DNA of 64,000 nt from Komagataeibacter xylinus (GCF_031081985.1 NZ_JARWSK010000003.1:124001-188000), one strand, 5' to 3'; shown: positions 9,549 to 18,237, numbered from the stretch's first letter. Notes: a model not told the origin generated them from the letters alone. Numbers and translations: made by a program.

Positions 9549-10949
9549 ATGCGCTATATTTCTACCCGGGGGCAAGCCCCCGTCCGCGATTTTTCGTCCG
9601 TTCTGCTGGCGGGGCTGGCAGAGGACGGTGGCCTGTACCTGCCGGAAAGCTGGCCCGAGCTTTCGGTCGATGACTGGCGCAGCCTGCGTGGCCTGCCCTA
9701 CCCGGAGCTTGCGGCCCGGATCATCGCCCCCTTCGCCGAAGGCTCGATTACGCACGACGTGCTGCTCAAGCTGTGCCGCGAGGCCTATGCCCGATTCGAT
9801 CACCCCGCCATCGTGCCGCTGACACAGGTGGAAGACGGGCTGTTCGTGCAGGAACTGTTCCACGGCCCCACGCTGGCCTTCAAGGACATGGCCATGCAGC
9901 TGCTTGGCCGCCTGTTCGACCACGTGCTGACCGAACGCGACCAGAAGGTGACCATCGTGGGTGCGACCTCGGGTGATACCGGCTCGGCCGCCATCGAGGC
10001 CTGCCGGGGCCGCGAGCGCCTGCGCGTGGTGATCCTGCACCCCGAGGGCCGTACATCGGAGGTGCAGCGCCGGCAGATGACCACCGTGCTGGAACCCAAC
10101 GTGACCAACCTTGCAGTCAAGGGCACGTTTGATGACTGCCAGGACCTGGTCAAGGCCATGTTCGCCGACCAGCCCTTCCGCACGGACATGAACCTCTCGG
10201 CGGTCAACTCCATCAACTGGGCGCGCATTGCAGCCCAGGTGCCCTATTACGTCTATGCCGCCCTCGCCCTTGGCGCGCCCGACCGCGAGGTGTCGTTCGC
10301 GGTGCCCACCGGCAATTTCGGCAACGTGCTGGCCGCCTGGGTGGCCCGCCGCATGGGCCTGCCCATCCGCGCGCTGTGCGTGGGCTCCAACCGCAACGAT
10401 ATCCTGAGCCGCTTCCTCAACGAGAATGACATGAGCATCCACGGCGTGGTGCCCAGCCTGTCGCCCTCGATGGATATTCAGGTGTCTTCCAACTTCGAGC
10501 GCCTGCTGTTCGAACTGCTCGACCGCGACGCCGCAGCCTGCACGCGCATCATGACCGATTTCCGCAAGACCGGCGTGATGAAGGTTGCAACCCCCGTATG
10601 GGACCGTGCCAATGCCCTGTTCCACGGCATGGCGCTCGATGATGACGCGACGGCGGCCGAAATCCGCACGCTCAATACGCGCAGCCACTACCTGGCCGAC
10701 CCGCACACCGCCATCGGCATTGCGGCTGGCCGCGCCTTCCGTGAGCCGGGCATTCCCATGGTGGCCATGTCCACCGCGCACCCGGCCAAGTTCCCCGATG
10801 CGATGGCGAAGGCCACGGGCATCCGCCCGGCCCTGCCCGACTCGCTTGCCGACCTGTATGACCGGCCCGAGCGCTACACCGTGGTGCCCGCCGATCTGGG
10901 CGTGATCGAGGACAAGGTGCGTGCGGCGGTGCTGACCAACGCGCCCTGA
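9549..10949 (+). CDS. thrC: Threonine synthase
   Basis: ThrC converts O-phosphohomoserine to threonine using pyridoxal phosphate. The 466-residue protein begins MRYISTRG, the usual ThrC N-terminus, so I placed the start at 9549 and not at the in-frame ATG 54 bases upstream. The PLP lysine is K112 in the segment HGPTLAFKDM. GATSGDTGSAAIEA, SVNSINWARI and PTGNFGNVLA are the other family signatures. The M16 peptidase gene follows after 74 bases on the same strand, an order (thrC then M16 peptidase) common in alphaproteobacteria. Confidence 0.97.
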   Translation: MRYISTRGQAPVRDFSSVLLAGLAEDGGLYLPESWPELSVDDWRSLRGLPYPELAARIIAPFAEGSITHDVLLKLCREAYARFDHPAIVPLTQVEDGLFVQELFHGPTLAFKDMAMQLLGRLFDHVLTERDQKVTIVGATSGDTGSAAIEACRGRERLRVVILHPEGRTSEVQRRQMTTVLEPNVTNLAVKGTFDDCQDLVKAMFADQPFRTDMNLSAVNSINWARIAAQVPYYVYAALALGAPDREVSFAVPTGNFGNVLAAWVARRMGLPIRALCVGSNRNDILSRFLNENDMSIHGVVPSLSPSMDIQVSSNFERLLFELLDRDAAACTRIMTDFRKTGVMKVATPVWDRANALFHGMALDDDATAAEIRTLNTRSHYLADPHTAIGIAAGRAFREPGIPMVAMSTAHPAKFPDAMAKATGIRPALPDSLADLYDRPERYTVVPADLGVIEDKVRAAVLTNAP

Positions 10950-11023
10950 GCCTTTCCCCCCATCCATCTTACGTAAACAAGGGGTTGCTGGCGCCAAGGC
11001 GCCACGCCGCCCGCAGGACCAGC

Positions 11024-12289
11024 ATGACCGACCTGATCAATGTGACCCGACTGGACTCCGGCCTGACCATCGTGACCGAACGGATGGACAGGGTGGAAAC
11101 CATCTCGCTCGGGGCGTATGTCGCCGCGGGCACCTGTAACGAGAGCGCGGCGGAAAACGGGGTTTCCCATTTTCTCGAGCATATGGCCTTCAAGGGCACG
11201 GGCACCCGCACCGCCGTGGGCATTGCGGAGGAAATCGAGAATGTGGGCGGCCACATCAACGCCTACACCGCGCGCGAGCACACGGCCTATTACGTCAAGC
11301 TGCTCAAGGAAAACCTTGATCTGGGCGCCGACATCATCGGCGATATCCTGACCCATAGCAGCCTCGCACCCGATGAACTCGAGCGCGAACGCGGCGTGAT
11401 CCTGCAGGAAATCGGCCAGGCCAACGACACGCCGGATGACATCGTGTTCGACCATTTTCAGGAAACCGCTTTCCCCGACCAGCCGATGGGCCGCCCCACG
11501 CTGGGCAGGGAAGCGGGCATCGAGTCCATGGCGCGCGAAACGCTGGTCAACTACATGGGCACCCATTACCGGGCGGGCAACACCATCGTGGCGGCGGCGG
11601 GCAACCTTGAGCATGCCCGCGTGGTCGATCTGGTGCAAAAGCACTTCGCCGACCTGCCCACCGGCACCGTGCCCCCGCAGCCGGGCGTGAACTACGTAGG
11701 CGGGTCGTTCGTGCAGGAGCGTGAACTCGATCAGGCGCATATCGTGCTCGGCTTTCCCTCCATGCCGTATGGCGACCCGGATTATTACCCCGCCCTGCTG
11801 CTCTCCACGCTGCTCGGTGGTGGCATGTCCTCGCGCCTGTTCCAGGAGATCCGTGAAAAGCGCGGGCTGGTCTATTCGGTCTATTCCTTCAACGCGCCAT
11901 TCCGCCAGGGCGGGCTGTTCGGCATCTATGCCGGCACGGGCGAGGCCCAGGTGGCCGATCTGGTTCCGGTCACGCTTGAGGAACTGCGCAAGGTGCGCCA
12001 CACGGTCAATGCCAGCGAGCTTGCGCGGGCACGCGCCCAGCTCAAATCCTCGCTGCTCATGTCGCTCGAAAGCACGGGCAGCCGCTGCGAGCAGCTTGCC
12101 CGCCAGCTTCAGGTGTTTGGCCGCCTGATCCCGACCCGCGAGACCGTGGGAAAGATCGACGCCGTGAGCATTGAAGACGTGCAGCGTGTCGCAACCCGCA
12201 TCTTCAGTGGCAGGCCCACCCTGGCCTCGCTCGGGCCAGTCAGCCACCTGCCCTCGCTCGACAGCATTACGGGAGCGCTCGCAGCATGA
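11024..12289 (+). CDS. M16 family zinc peptidase (processing-peptidase-like)
   Basis: A pitrilysin-family metallopeptidase of the mitochondrial-processing-peptidase beta type. The 421-residue protein has the inverted zinc motif HFLEH at residues 49-53 (VSHFLEHMAFKGT) and the downstream glutamate region NAYTAREHTAYY. The C-terminal half carries the GGGMSSRLFQEIREKRGLVYSV segment typical of this family. The substrate is not known; relatives are thought to degrade or process peptides. I chose the ATG at 11024 since the protein then begins at the conserved strand. It overlaps pmbA by an ATGA junction, so the two are probably translated together. Confidence 0.94.
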   Translation: MTDLINVTRLDSGLTIVTERMDRVETISLGAYVAAGTCNESAAENGVSHFLEHMAFKGTGTRTAVGIAEEIENVGGHINAYTAREHTAYYVKLLKENLDLGADIIGDILTHSSLAPDELERERGVILQEIGQANDTPDDIVFDHFQETAFPDQPMGRPTLGREAGIESMARETLVNYMGTHYRAGNTIVAAAGNLEHARVVDLVQKHFADLPTGTVPPQPGVNYVGGSFVQERELDQAHIVLGFPSMPYGDPDYYPALLLSTLLGGGMSSRLFQEIREKRGLVYSVYSFNAPFRQGGLFGIYAGTGEAQVADLVPVTLEELRKVRHTVNASELARARAQLKSSLLMSLESTGSRCEQLARQLQVFGRLIPTRETVGKIDAVSIEDVQRVATRIFSGRPTLASLGPVSHLPSLDSITGALAA

Positions 12290-13626
12290 GCGCCAATCCC
12301 CTTGACCTGATCGCAGCCCTCATCACCCGCGCCCGCGCGGCGGGGGCCGATGCGGCGGATGCCATATACGTCAACCGCGTGGCCCATGGCGTGCAGGTGC
12401 GCAATGGCTGCACGGAAGACCTCGAACGCTCCGAGACATGCGACCTGGGCCTACGGGTGTTCGTGGGCCAGCGCGCGGCCATCGTCTCGGCCACGGCACT
12501 TGATCCCGAGCGCTTCGACACGCTGGCCGCCCGCGCGGTAGCCATGGCCCGCGTAGTGCCCGAGGACCGTTTTGCCGGGCTGTGCGAACAGGCGCAGCAC
12601 GGTTTTGTCGATGCGGCGGGCCTCGACCTGTTCGACCCCGCCACCCCCACCACCACCGACCTCATGGCCCGCGCCCGCACGGCGGAGGAAGCGGCCCTTG
12701 CTGTGGCTGGCGTGTCGAACAGCAACGGGGCCTCGGCCAGTTTTGGCCTGTCGGACATCATCCTCATGACATCGGCCGGTTTTTCGGGCCGCTATGCCCG
12801 CACCAGCCATTCGGTCTCGGCCAGCGTGGTGGCGGGGTCGGGCACGCACATGCAGCGTGATTACGACTACCATTCAACCGTGCATCTGGCCGACCTCGAG
12901 GATGCCGCCCTGATCGGCCGCCGCGCGGGCGAGCGCACGGTCGCCCGCCTCGACCCGGTGCGCCCGCGCACGGGGCGGCTGCCCATCGTGCTCGACCCGC
13001 GCATTTCCACCTCGCTGCTCGGGCATCTGTCAGGTGCGATCAACGGCATTTCCATCGCGCGTGGCACCTCCTTCCTCAAGGAGAAGATGGGCCAGCAGAT
13101 CATGCCCACGGGCATCACCATCATTGACGACCCGAGGCGGGTGCGTGGCCCCGGCGCGCGCCCGTTTGATGGCGAGGGCATGCTGACCGCTACCCGCACG
13201 CTGGTGGAAAATGGCGTGCTGAAAACCTGGGCGCTCGATTCCCGCTCCGCCCGGCAGCTTGGCCTTACCCCCAATGGCTGCGCCAGCCGGGGCACGTCCG
13301 GGCCGCCCGCGCCCTCGCTGGGCAACATGCACATGCAGCCCGGCACGCTCACGCCCACCGAACTGATGGCCGATATTGGTGAGGGCATCTACGTTACCGA
13401 GATGATGGGCTCGGCCATCAACGGCATTACCGGCGACTACAGCCGCGGCGCCGCAGGCTTCATGATCCGCGGTGGCGTGCTGGCCGAGCCGGTGGCCGAA
13501 CTGACCGTGGCAGGCAACCTCAACGACATGTTCGCCCGCCTTGTGCCCGCGAATGACCTGACCTTCCGCCAGTCCACCAACGCGCCGACCATCCGCATTG
13601 ATGACATGGTGATCGCCGGGGCCTGA
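12286..13626 (+). CDS. pmbA: TldD/PmbA family protein PmbA (TldE)
   Basis: A PmbA (TldE) homologue. In E. coli, TldE partners with the metallopeptidase TldD to open and cleave flexible peptides such as microcin precursors and CcdA. The 446-residue length is typical. Recognisable segments are GVQVRNGCTEDLERSE near the N-terminus, RTSHSVSAS in the middle, and the C-terminal GGNxxx-like region (GSAINGITGDYSRGAAGFMIRGG). As expected for the TldE partner I see no HEXXXH zinc motif. No tldD lies in the window. A long stable hairpin at 13656-13693 follows the stop. Confidence 0.93.
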   Translation: MSANPLDLIAALITRARAAGADAADAIYVNRVAHGVQVRNGCTEDLERSETCDLGLRVFVGQRAAIVSATALDPERFDTLAARAVAMARVVPEDRFAGLCEQAQHGFVDAAGLDLFDPATPTTTDLMARARTAEEAALAVAGVSNSNGASASFGLSDIILMTSAGFSGRYARTSHSVSASVVAGSGTHMQRDYDYHSTVHLADLEDAALIGRRAGERTVARLDPVRPRTGRLPIVLDPRISTSLLGHLSGAINGISIARGTSFLKEKMGQQIMPTGITIIDDPRRVRGPGARPFDGEGMLTATRTLVENGVLKTWALDSRSARQLGLTPNGCASRGTSGPPAPSLGNMHMQPGTLTPTELMADIGEGIYVTEMMGSAINGITGDYSRGAAGFMIRGGVLAEPVAELTVAGNLNDMFARLVPANDLTFRQSTNAPTIRIDDMVIAGA

Positions 13627-13655
13627 TCGTTGCCTTTCCGTGATTTCATGTTTCT

Positions 13656-13693
13656 GTAAGCCCGTTGCCCCTGTTATGGGGGCGCGGGCTTAC
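13656..13693 (+). terminator. Hairpin terminator after pmbA
   Basis: A perfect 9-bp stem (GTAAGCCCG with CGGGCTTAC) encloses a second stem (GCCCC with GGGGC). It starts 30 bases after the pmbA stop and is followed by TTATAT, a weak U tract. It probably ends the thrC-M16-pmbA transcript. Confidence 0.7.
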
Positions 13694-13780
13694 TTATATC
13701 TGGTGAAAGGCGGCCCGATCTCATGCAGGCTGCATGGATAATGATGGTTCCGATACAGGATTGCAGATACCCTGACCCAG

Positions 13781-14752
13781 ATGAAACAGAATTCCTCGCG
13801 CCTGATGCCGCGTAAAAGCATCATCCTCGCCGCTGGCGCGGCCCTGAGCATGCTCTCCCTCGTGGCGCATCCCGACGTGGCGGATGCCCGCGCCGGTGGC
13901 GGCATGTCAATGGGCAGCCGTGGCTCGCGCACTTACAGCGCCCCTGCCCCCTCACAGACCGCCCCGTTTGGCGCAACACCTTTCCAGCGCACCATGACGC
14001 CACGCCAGCAGGAGCCCGCCTATGGCGCGCGGGCACCGTTTGGCGCCGGTGCGGGCATGGCCATGGCGCGGCCCCGCCACCCGTTCATGAGCGGGTTCAT
14101 GGGCGGGCTGATCGGTGCCGGGCTGTTTGGCATGGTGTTCGGGCATGGCATGTTCAGTTCGGGCATGGGCGGCGGCGGGTTCCTTGGCCTGCTGATCCAG
14201 CTTGCGCTGATCTTTTTTGTGGTGCGGTGGGCAATCCGCCGTTTTAGCAATAGGGGTGGTGGTACTGTCGGGTCCGTCGCAAGCCCCTTTGGCGCCACCG
14301 GACCCGCCGCCCCGCAACAGGGCGGCCAGCAGAATGTGGGCGTGGCCATCACGGCAGCCGACTACCAAGCCTTCCAGCAGGCGCTGATCAATATCCAGAC
14401 CGCCTGGAGCCAGCAGAACGTGGACGCCATGCGCCACATGGCCACGCCGGAGATGGTGTCCTACTTCAACAACCAGTTGACCGAACTGGCCAGCCGTGGG
14501 GCGCGCAATGTAGTGTCCGACCTGCGCTTCGAGCGGGGGGATCTGGTGGAAAGCTGGCGTGAAAACGGGGCCGACTACGCCACCGTGGCCATGCAGTATT
14601 CCATGATCGACATCACTACCGACATGACGGGCCGCGTGATCGAGGGCGATCCCTCCAACCGCACCACCGTGACGGAACTGTGGACCTTCGTGCGCGCGGC
14701 AGGTCACGGCACTTGGCTGCTCTCGGCCATTCAGCAGACACCGCGCCGCTGA
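13781..14752 (+). CDS. Tim44-like domain membrane protein
   Basis: A 323-residue membrane-associated protein with a Tim44/TIM44-like C-terminal domain (about residues 190-320), a fold related to the mitochondrial import motor component and to NTF2-like proteins. The N-terminus has a hydrophobic signal-like segment (IILAAGAALSMLSLVAHPDVADA). A Gly/Met-rich region follows, then two hydrophobic stretches (FMSGFMGGLIGAGLFGMVFG and LGLLIQLALIFFVVRWAI). The Tim44-like part begins near VAITAADYQAFQQALINIQ and ends FVRAAGHGTWLLSAIQQ. The bacterial function is poorly defined. It is monocistronic and bounded by terminators on both sides. Confidence 0.82.
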   Translation: MKQNSSRLMPRKSIILAAGAALSMLSLVAHPDVADARAGGGMSMGSRGSRTYSAPAPSQTAPFGATPFQRTMTPRQQEPAYGARAPFGAGAGMAMARPRHPFMSGFMGGLIGAGLFGMVFGHGMFSSGMGGGGFLGLLIQLALIFFVVRWAIRRFSNRGGGTVGSVASPFGATGPAAPQQGGQQNVGVAITAADYQAFQQALINIQTAWSQQNVDAMRHMATPEMVSYFNNQLTELASRGARNVVSDLRFERGDLVESWRENGADYATVAMQYSMIDITTDMTGRVIEGDPSNRTTVTELWTFVRAAGHGTWLLSAIQQTPRR

Positions 14753-14767
14753 CGGCCAGCCCTACTG

Positions 14768-14803
14768 AAAAAAGGCCTGCATCGCATGATGCAGGCCTTT
14801 TTT
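14768..14803. terminator. Bidirectional intrinsic terminator
   Basis: A6 - GGCCTGCATC - GCAT loop - GATGCAGGCC - T6: a textbook symmetric terminator. It serves the Tim44-like gene on the plus strand and the converging ctaB cluster on the minus strand. Confidence 0.95.
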
Positions 14804-14858
14804 ATGTGCTGCGCACGGCAAACCCATCCCCGCATGCCAGCTTTTTTCGAAGCTTTTA

Positions 14859-15005
14859 TCAGAGAGGCGCGAGGCTGAGCGCGTAGAGGATTACCGCCAG
14901 CGCCGAAAGCGTAACGGCCACGGCCTTTATCCGCCCCCTGTGCCGGCGCAGCGCCTCCTGTGCTTCCTGCTGCGGGGTTGCCTGTGCGGTAACTGCTGGC
15001 TCCAT
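14859..15005 (-). CDS. 48-residue single-span membrane protein (CoxF-like position)
   Basis: A short protein, MEPAVTAQATPQQEAQEALR at the N-terminus, then a basic stretch RRHRGRIK and one hydrophobic segment (AVAVTLSALAVILYALSLA). In alphaproteobacterial aa3 cytochrome c oxidase operons a similar small protein with a basic patch and one membrane span sits directly after ctaB, sometimes called CoxF. Here it also follows ctaB, after 34 bases. The start at 15005 is chosen because upstream residues would overlap ctaB and look non-coding. Its function is unknown; assignment rests on position, size and topology. Confidence 0.65.
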   Translation of the reverse strand: MEPAVTAQATPQQEAQEALRRHRGRIKAVAVTLSALAVILYALSLAPL

Positions 15006-15039
15006 GAACCTGATCTCCCGTATGTGAAAACAGCCCGCT

Positions 15040-15993
15040 TCAGTGGGCGATGAAGGCGTGGTCAGCCAGCAGGCCAAGGAACAGGAAAAACAGATAGGCC
15101 AGCGAATAGCGGAAGGAACGGCGTGCCGGTCCATCGCCCGTCAGGCTGACCCCGTTGGCATCCTGCCTGTCGCGCAGCACGCCTATGGCGCACAGGATGA
15201 AGCCCGCGCCAAGCACGCTGGCCACGACCGTGTACAGCCAGCCTGCAAGGTGCATGAAAGATGGCACCAGCGACGTGGCGGTGAGAATGAGGGTGTACCA
15301 CAGGATCTGCCAGCGCGTGTGCCGCGCGCCCTTGACCACGGGCAGCATGGGAATGCCCGCCCGCCCGTAATCCTTGCACGCGTAAAGCGACAGCGACCAG
15401 AAATGCGGCGGGGTCCACAGGAAGATGATGCCGAACATGACCACCGGCATGATGGCCATCGACCCCGTGGCCGCAGCCCACCCGATCATGGGCGGAAAGG
15501 CGCCCGCAGCCCCGCCGATCACGATGTTCTGCGGTGTCGAGCGCTTGAGCCACATCGTGTAGATGACGGCATAGAAAAAGATGGAAAACGCCAGGATGCC
15601 CGCCGCCAGCGCATTGGTGGCAAGCCATAGCAGGATGACCGAGGCCACCGACAGGCCAATGCCGTAGCCAAGTGCTGCATCCGGTGCGATCCGCCCATCA
15701 GGGATGGGGCGGGTGACGGTGCGCTTCATCACCGCATCAATGTCGCGGTCATACCACATGTTGATTGCACCCGCGGCACCCGAGGCCATGCATACGCACA
15801 GGATGCTGACAGCGGCCACCAGCGGATTGATCGGCCCCGGCGCCATGGCCAGGCCGGCCGCACCCGTAAACACCACCAGCGAGATGACCCGTGGCTTGAG
15901 CAGCAGCAGCCAGTCACGCGCCAGCGTGCCGACACGGCTGGAATCATAGGCAAGGGCGGCCTCGCTGGCCGGGTTGGTTACGGTGCCGCTCAT
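15040..15993 (-). CDS. ctaB: Heme O synthase (protoheme IX farnesyltransferase)
   Basis: An integral membrane prenyltransferase that adds farnesyl to heme B to make heme O, the cofactor of bo3 quinol oxidases and precursor of heme A. The 317-residue protein has the UbiA-family signature NMWYDRDIDAVMKRT (first Asp-rich motif) and the second motif around LYACKDYGRAGIPMLPV. It has multiple hydrophobic spans and a PRVISLVVFTG N-terminal segment. I chose the second ATG (15993), which has AGAAGG 7 bases upstream. It starts 2 bases after the stop of the degenerate oxidase subunit I gene, so the two are cotranscribed. It may supply a quinol oxidase encoded elsewhere. Confidence 0.95.
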   Translation of the reverse strand: MSGTVTNPASEAALAYDSSRVGTLARDWLLLLKPRVISLVVFTGAAGLAMAPGPINPLVAAVSILCVCMASGAAGAINMWYDRDIDAVMKRTVTRPIPDGRIAPDAALGYGIGLSVASVILLWLATNALAAGILAFSIFFYAVIYTMWLKRSTPQNIVIGGAAGAFPPMIGWAAATGSMAIMPVVMFGIIFLWTPPHFWSLSLYACKDYGRAGIPMLPVVKGARHTRWQILWYTLILTATSLVPSFMHLAGWLYTVVASVLGAGFILCAIGVLRDRQDANGVSLTGDGPARRSFRYSLAYLFFLFLGLLADHAFIAH

Positions 15994-15995
15994 GG

Positions 15996-17357
15996 TCATG
16001 CCTTCTCGCGCGCGGGGGAGGTTACCTGCCATTCAGCCGTGCGGGCACCCGGCCCCCAGTAATTATCCGGCAGGGTGCTGCCCGGGCGCAGGCCCGCCTG
16101 CACCACAATGCCTGCAAACACCAGCACCGACAGGCCCATCAGCACCGCGCCCAGCACGCCCAGCGCCCCATGGAACGCCATCAGCGACAGCACGGTTCCG
16201 CCCACCGTCAGCCCGAAATGCAGGCGGCTTGCACCCACCGGGGCCACATGGCCCACCATCTTGCCAATCCAGTAATAGAAGCCCGCAAACAGCGCGAAGA
16301 CGGCGGCATACAGCGTTGCGGCATGCACATCGGCCATGCCGCCGGGCTGCAACGACATGACGGAGCCTGCCAGCAGCAGGGCCACGAAGCCAACCGCCCA
16401 TTCCATCGGCACGGAGGCCCGCATGTGGCCCAGCCGCACCGTCTGCGCCCATGCCACCAGCACGACCAGCACCGGCACCACGATCAGCCCGAGCTGCACC
16501 GCAGCCGAAGGCGCCGCCAGATGCGCAAGCCCGCCATGCAGCAGGTCATGCACCCATACGGAACTGCCACCCACCGACATGACCACCAGCGCACCCAGCA
16601 CGAGGCGCGGCATCTGCAGCGGGCGGGCGCAGAAGGTCTCGACAACCTGCGAGACGATGCCGATGGAAGGCAGCAGCAGCAGCGCGATCTCGGGGCCGGA
16701 AAAGGCATGCAGCAGCGCATCGATATGAGCGGAAACATCGCCACCGGCCAGCCAGATACGCGTCAGCCCGCCTGCCATGACCGGCATGACCATGACCGCC
16801 ATCATGCCCGCAAGCCCCTGTGCCCACACGAACAGGGGCAGGTCGCGCAGGCGCTGGCCCATCGGCCCCATGTTCAGCACGGTCGCCACCATGCAGATGC
16901 CCTGCATCAGCATGCCCAGGCACCAGCCCAGCAGCGCCAGCAGCGAAACCTGCGCGGGCAGCGCGGGCGAAAGCCCGGCCAGCACGGCCACGAAACTGGC
17001 CGCAACCAGCCCCCACCCCGCCAGCGCCACGCGCGGCAGCGCCAGCGCGCGGGCACGCAGCAAAAGTGGCACGAACCAGTTGCCAAACCCGCCCGTAAGG
17101 GCAGGCAACGCACAGAAGAAGACCATCATCATGCCATGGCGCTGCGCAATACGCTCCATGGCGCTGGGGGTGTCGCCCCCGGCCCAGGCATCGACCAGGG
17201 CATGGGGCAGCAGGCCCGCCTGCAGCCCCACCGCCAGCAATCCGCCCACAAGGCCCGCCACAATGGCCATGACGAGATACAGCATGCCGATGGTCCTGTA
17301 GCGACAGGTCCCCGCATCCTGCACCGCATCCGCCCCGAACTGTGTGCCTGTGGGCAT
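15996..17357 (-). CDS. Degenerate heme-copper oxidase subunit I homologue lacking the catalytic centre
   Basis: A 453-residue protein with about 12 hydrophobic spans, clearly homologous to cytochrome c oxidase subunit I. RHGMMMVFFCALPALTGGFG, the AVFALFAGFYYWIGKM segment and the C-terminal DNYWGPGARTAEW all align by eye. The low-spin heme ligands remain: H74 (helix II) and H345 (helix X). The catalytic centre does not. The CuB histidine of GHPEVY is G221 and its cross-linked tyrosine is A225. The HH pair of helix VII is H270-D271, the heme a3 histidine is D343, and the K-channel lysine is V299. The D-channel entry residue is A104. Helix X is preceded by a deletion. The ATG has GGGAG 8 bases upstream. 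There is no subunit II or III gene nearby; ctaB follows. It is intact, so it is probably expressed, but not as an oxidase. Confidence 0.82.
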   Translation of the reverse strand: MPTGTQFGADAVQDAGTCRYRTIGMLYLVMAIVAGLVGGLLAVGLQAGLLPHALVDAWAGGDTPSAMERIAQRHGMMMVFFCALPALTGGFGNWFVPLLLRARALALPRVALAGWGLVAASFVAVLAGLSPALPAQVSLLALLGWCLGMLMQGICMVATVLNMGPMGQRLRDLPLFVWAQGLAGMMAVMVMPVMAGGLTRIWLAGGDVSAHIDALLHAFSGPEIALLLLPSIGIVSQVVETFCARPLQMPRLVLGALVVMSVGGSSVWVHDLLHGGLAHLAAPSAAVQLGLIVVPVLVVLVAWAQTVRLGHMRASVPMEWAVGFVALLLAGSVMSLQPGGMADVHAATLYAAVFALFAGFYYWIGKMVGHVAPVGASRLHFGLTVGGTVLSLMAFHGALGVLGAVLMGLSVLVFAGIVVQAGLRPGSTLPDNYWGPGARTAEWQVTSPAREKA

Positions 17358-17486
17358 ACGATGTACTCCCTGCTGCCATGCGCCGCTTATGGCATGGCCA
17401 ATCGTTACCATGATTTCATCATATACCGCGACTTATACACAAAAACGACCCTGTGGGCCGCCTGTGTGGTCGCGCAATTGTCATTT

Positions 17487-17511
17487 CAGCCCTGCCGCTG
17501 GGGCAGGGCTG
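17487..17511 (-). terminator. GC-rich hairpin between pmtA and the oxidase-like gene
   Basis: An inverted repeat of 10 bp (CAGCCCTGCC with GGCAGGGCTG) around a 5-base loop, 13 bases before the pmtA stop on the plus-strand coordinate, so just downstream of pmtA in its own direction. It has no T run, so its role as a terminator is uncertain. The rest of 17358-17523 would hold the promoter of the oxidase-like gene; I see no clear match. Confidence 0.4.
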
Positions 17512-17523
17512 TGCCGGTGTGGC

Positions 17524-18237
17524 TCAGGCCACCATCGGGCTGGCGCAGTCATCCGCCTCACGATCGAGCGTTACGAGGGTGAACAGCCCCGCAGGCGGCA
17601 CCGGCTGCAGCGTTGCGCGGCGCAGGTCGGCGGGCGGCAGCAGGGATTCAATGGCAAAATCAGGATGCCAGCCCAGCGAGTGCGAGGCCCGCGCCATGCC
17701 GCGCTCGACCGCAAGCCTGACCCCGCCTTCGGCAAGGAAGTGGTTGACGAACAGGATATGGCCGCCCGGCCTGACCACGCGCTTGAGTTCGGCCAGCAGC
17801 GCGCGCGGGTGCGGCACCACCGAGGCCACGAACATGGCTACCGCGATATCGAATGCGCCATCCTCGAAGCCGGTGGCCTCGGCATCCATTTCCAGCAGGG
17901 CATCGACATTGGCAAGCCGCATGCGGGCAACGCGCTGGCGGGCGCGCTCGAGCATGTCACCCGACAGGTCGATGCCGGTAATGCGCTTGTCAGCCCGGTA
18001 ATAGGGCAGGGCCAAGCCGGTGCCCACGCCCACTTCCAGCACCCTGCTGCCGGGCAGCGTGTTCACCGCCTCGACCGCGCGCTTGCGGCCAAAGGTGGAA
18101 ATGCTGCCAAACAGCGCGTCATACACACCAGCCCAGCGCCGGTACGCGGCCTTGACCGCATTTGCATCCATCGCAGCGCGGGGGGACGGAATATCCACAA
18201 CCGTCTCGGCGGCTTCATTGGGCAGGACATCGCTCAT
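17524..18237 (-). CDS. pmtA: Phosphatidylethanolamine N-methyltransferase, PmtA type
   Basis: A 237-residue SAM-dependent methyltransferase. The class I motif LEVGVGTGLALPYYRAD and the following GIDLSGDMLERARQRV match the Rhodobacter/Agrobacterium PmtA group, as does the N-terminal AAYRRWAGVYDALFG segment. This enzyme methylates phosphatidylethanolamine to phosphatidylcholine, an abundant lipid in acetic acid bacteria. A UbiE-like quinone methylase is the main alternative, but the N-terminal motif favours PmtA. The ATG at 18237 has AAGGGAG 7 bases upstream. It lies 222 bases downstream of gshB with no clear signal in between, so the two may be separately transcribed. Confidence 0.82.
   Translation of the reverse strand: MSDVLPNEAAETVVDIPSPRAAMDANAVKAAYRRWAGVYDALFGSISTFGRKRAVEAVNTLPGSRVLEVGVGTGLALPYYRADKRITGIDLSGDMLERARQRVARMRLANVDALLEMDAEATGFEDGAFDIAVAMFVASVVPHPRALLAELKRVVRPGGHILFVNHFLAEGGVRLAVERGMARASHSLGWHPDFAIESLLPPADLRRATLQPVPPAGLFTLVTLDREADDCASPMVA

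Noticed and set aside
9438-10997. Long open frame on the minus strand opposite thrC
   Set aside because: Composition is His/Gly/Ala-rich in the way of antisense frames in GC-rich DNA; thrC explains the region.
14830-14858. Further copy of the dispersed repeat (GCTTTTTTCGAAGCTTTT)
   Set aside because: Only a short AAGCTT-like palindrome is shared; neither the GCCGCC stem nor the CTTCACCAAAAAC block is present.
16170-17582. Long plus-strand frame opposite the degenerate oxidase gene
   Set aside because: Gln/His/Arg-rich shadow without motifs. The minus-strand frame shows membrane spans and clear subunit I similarity.
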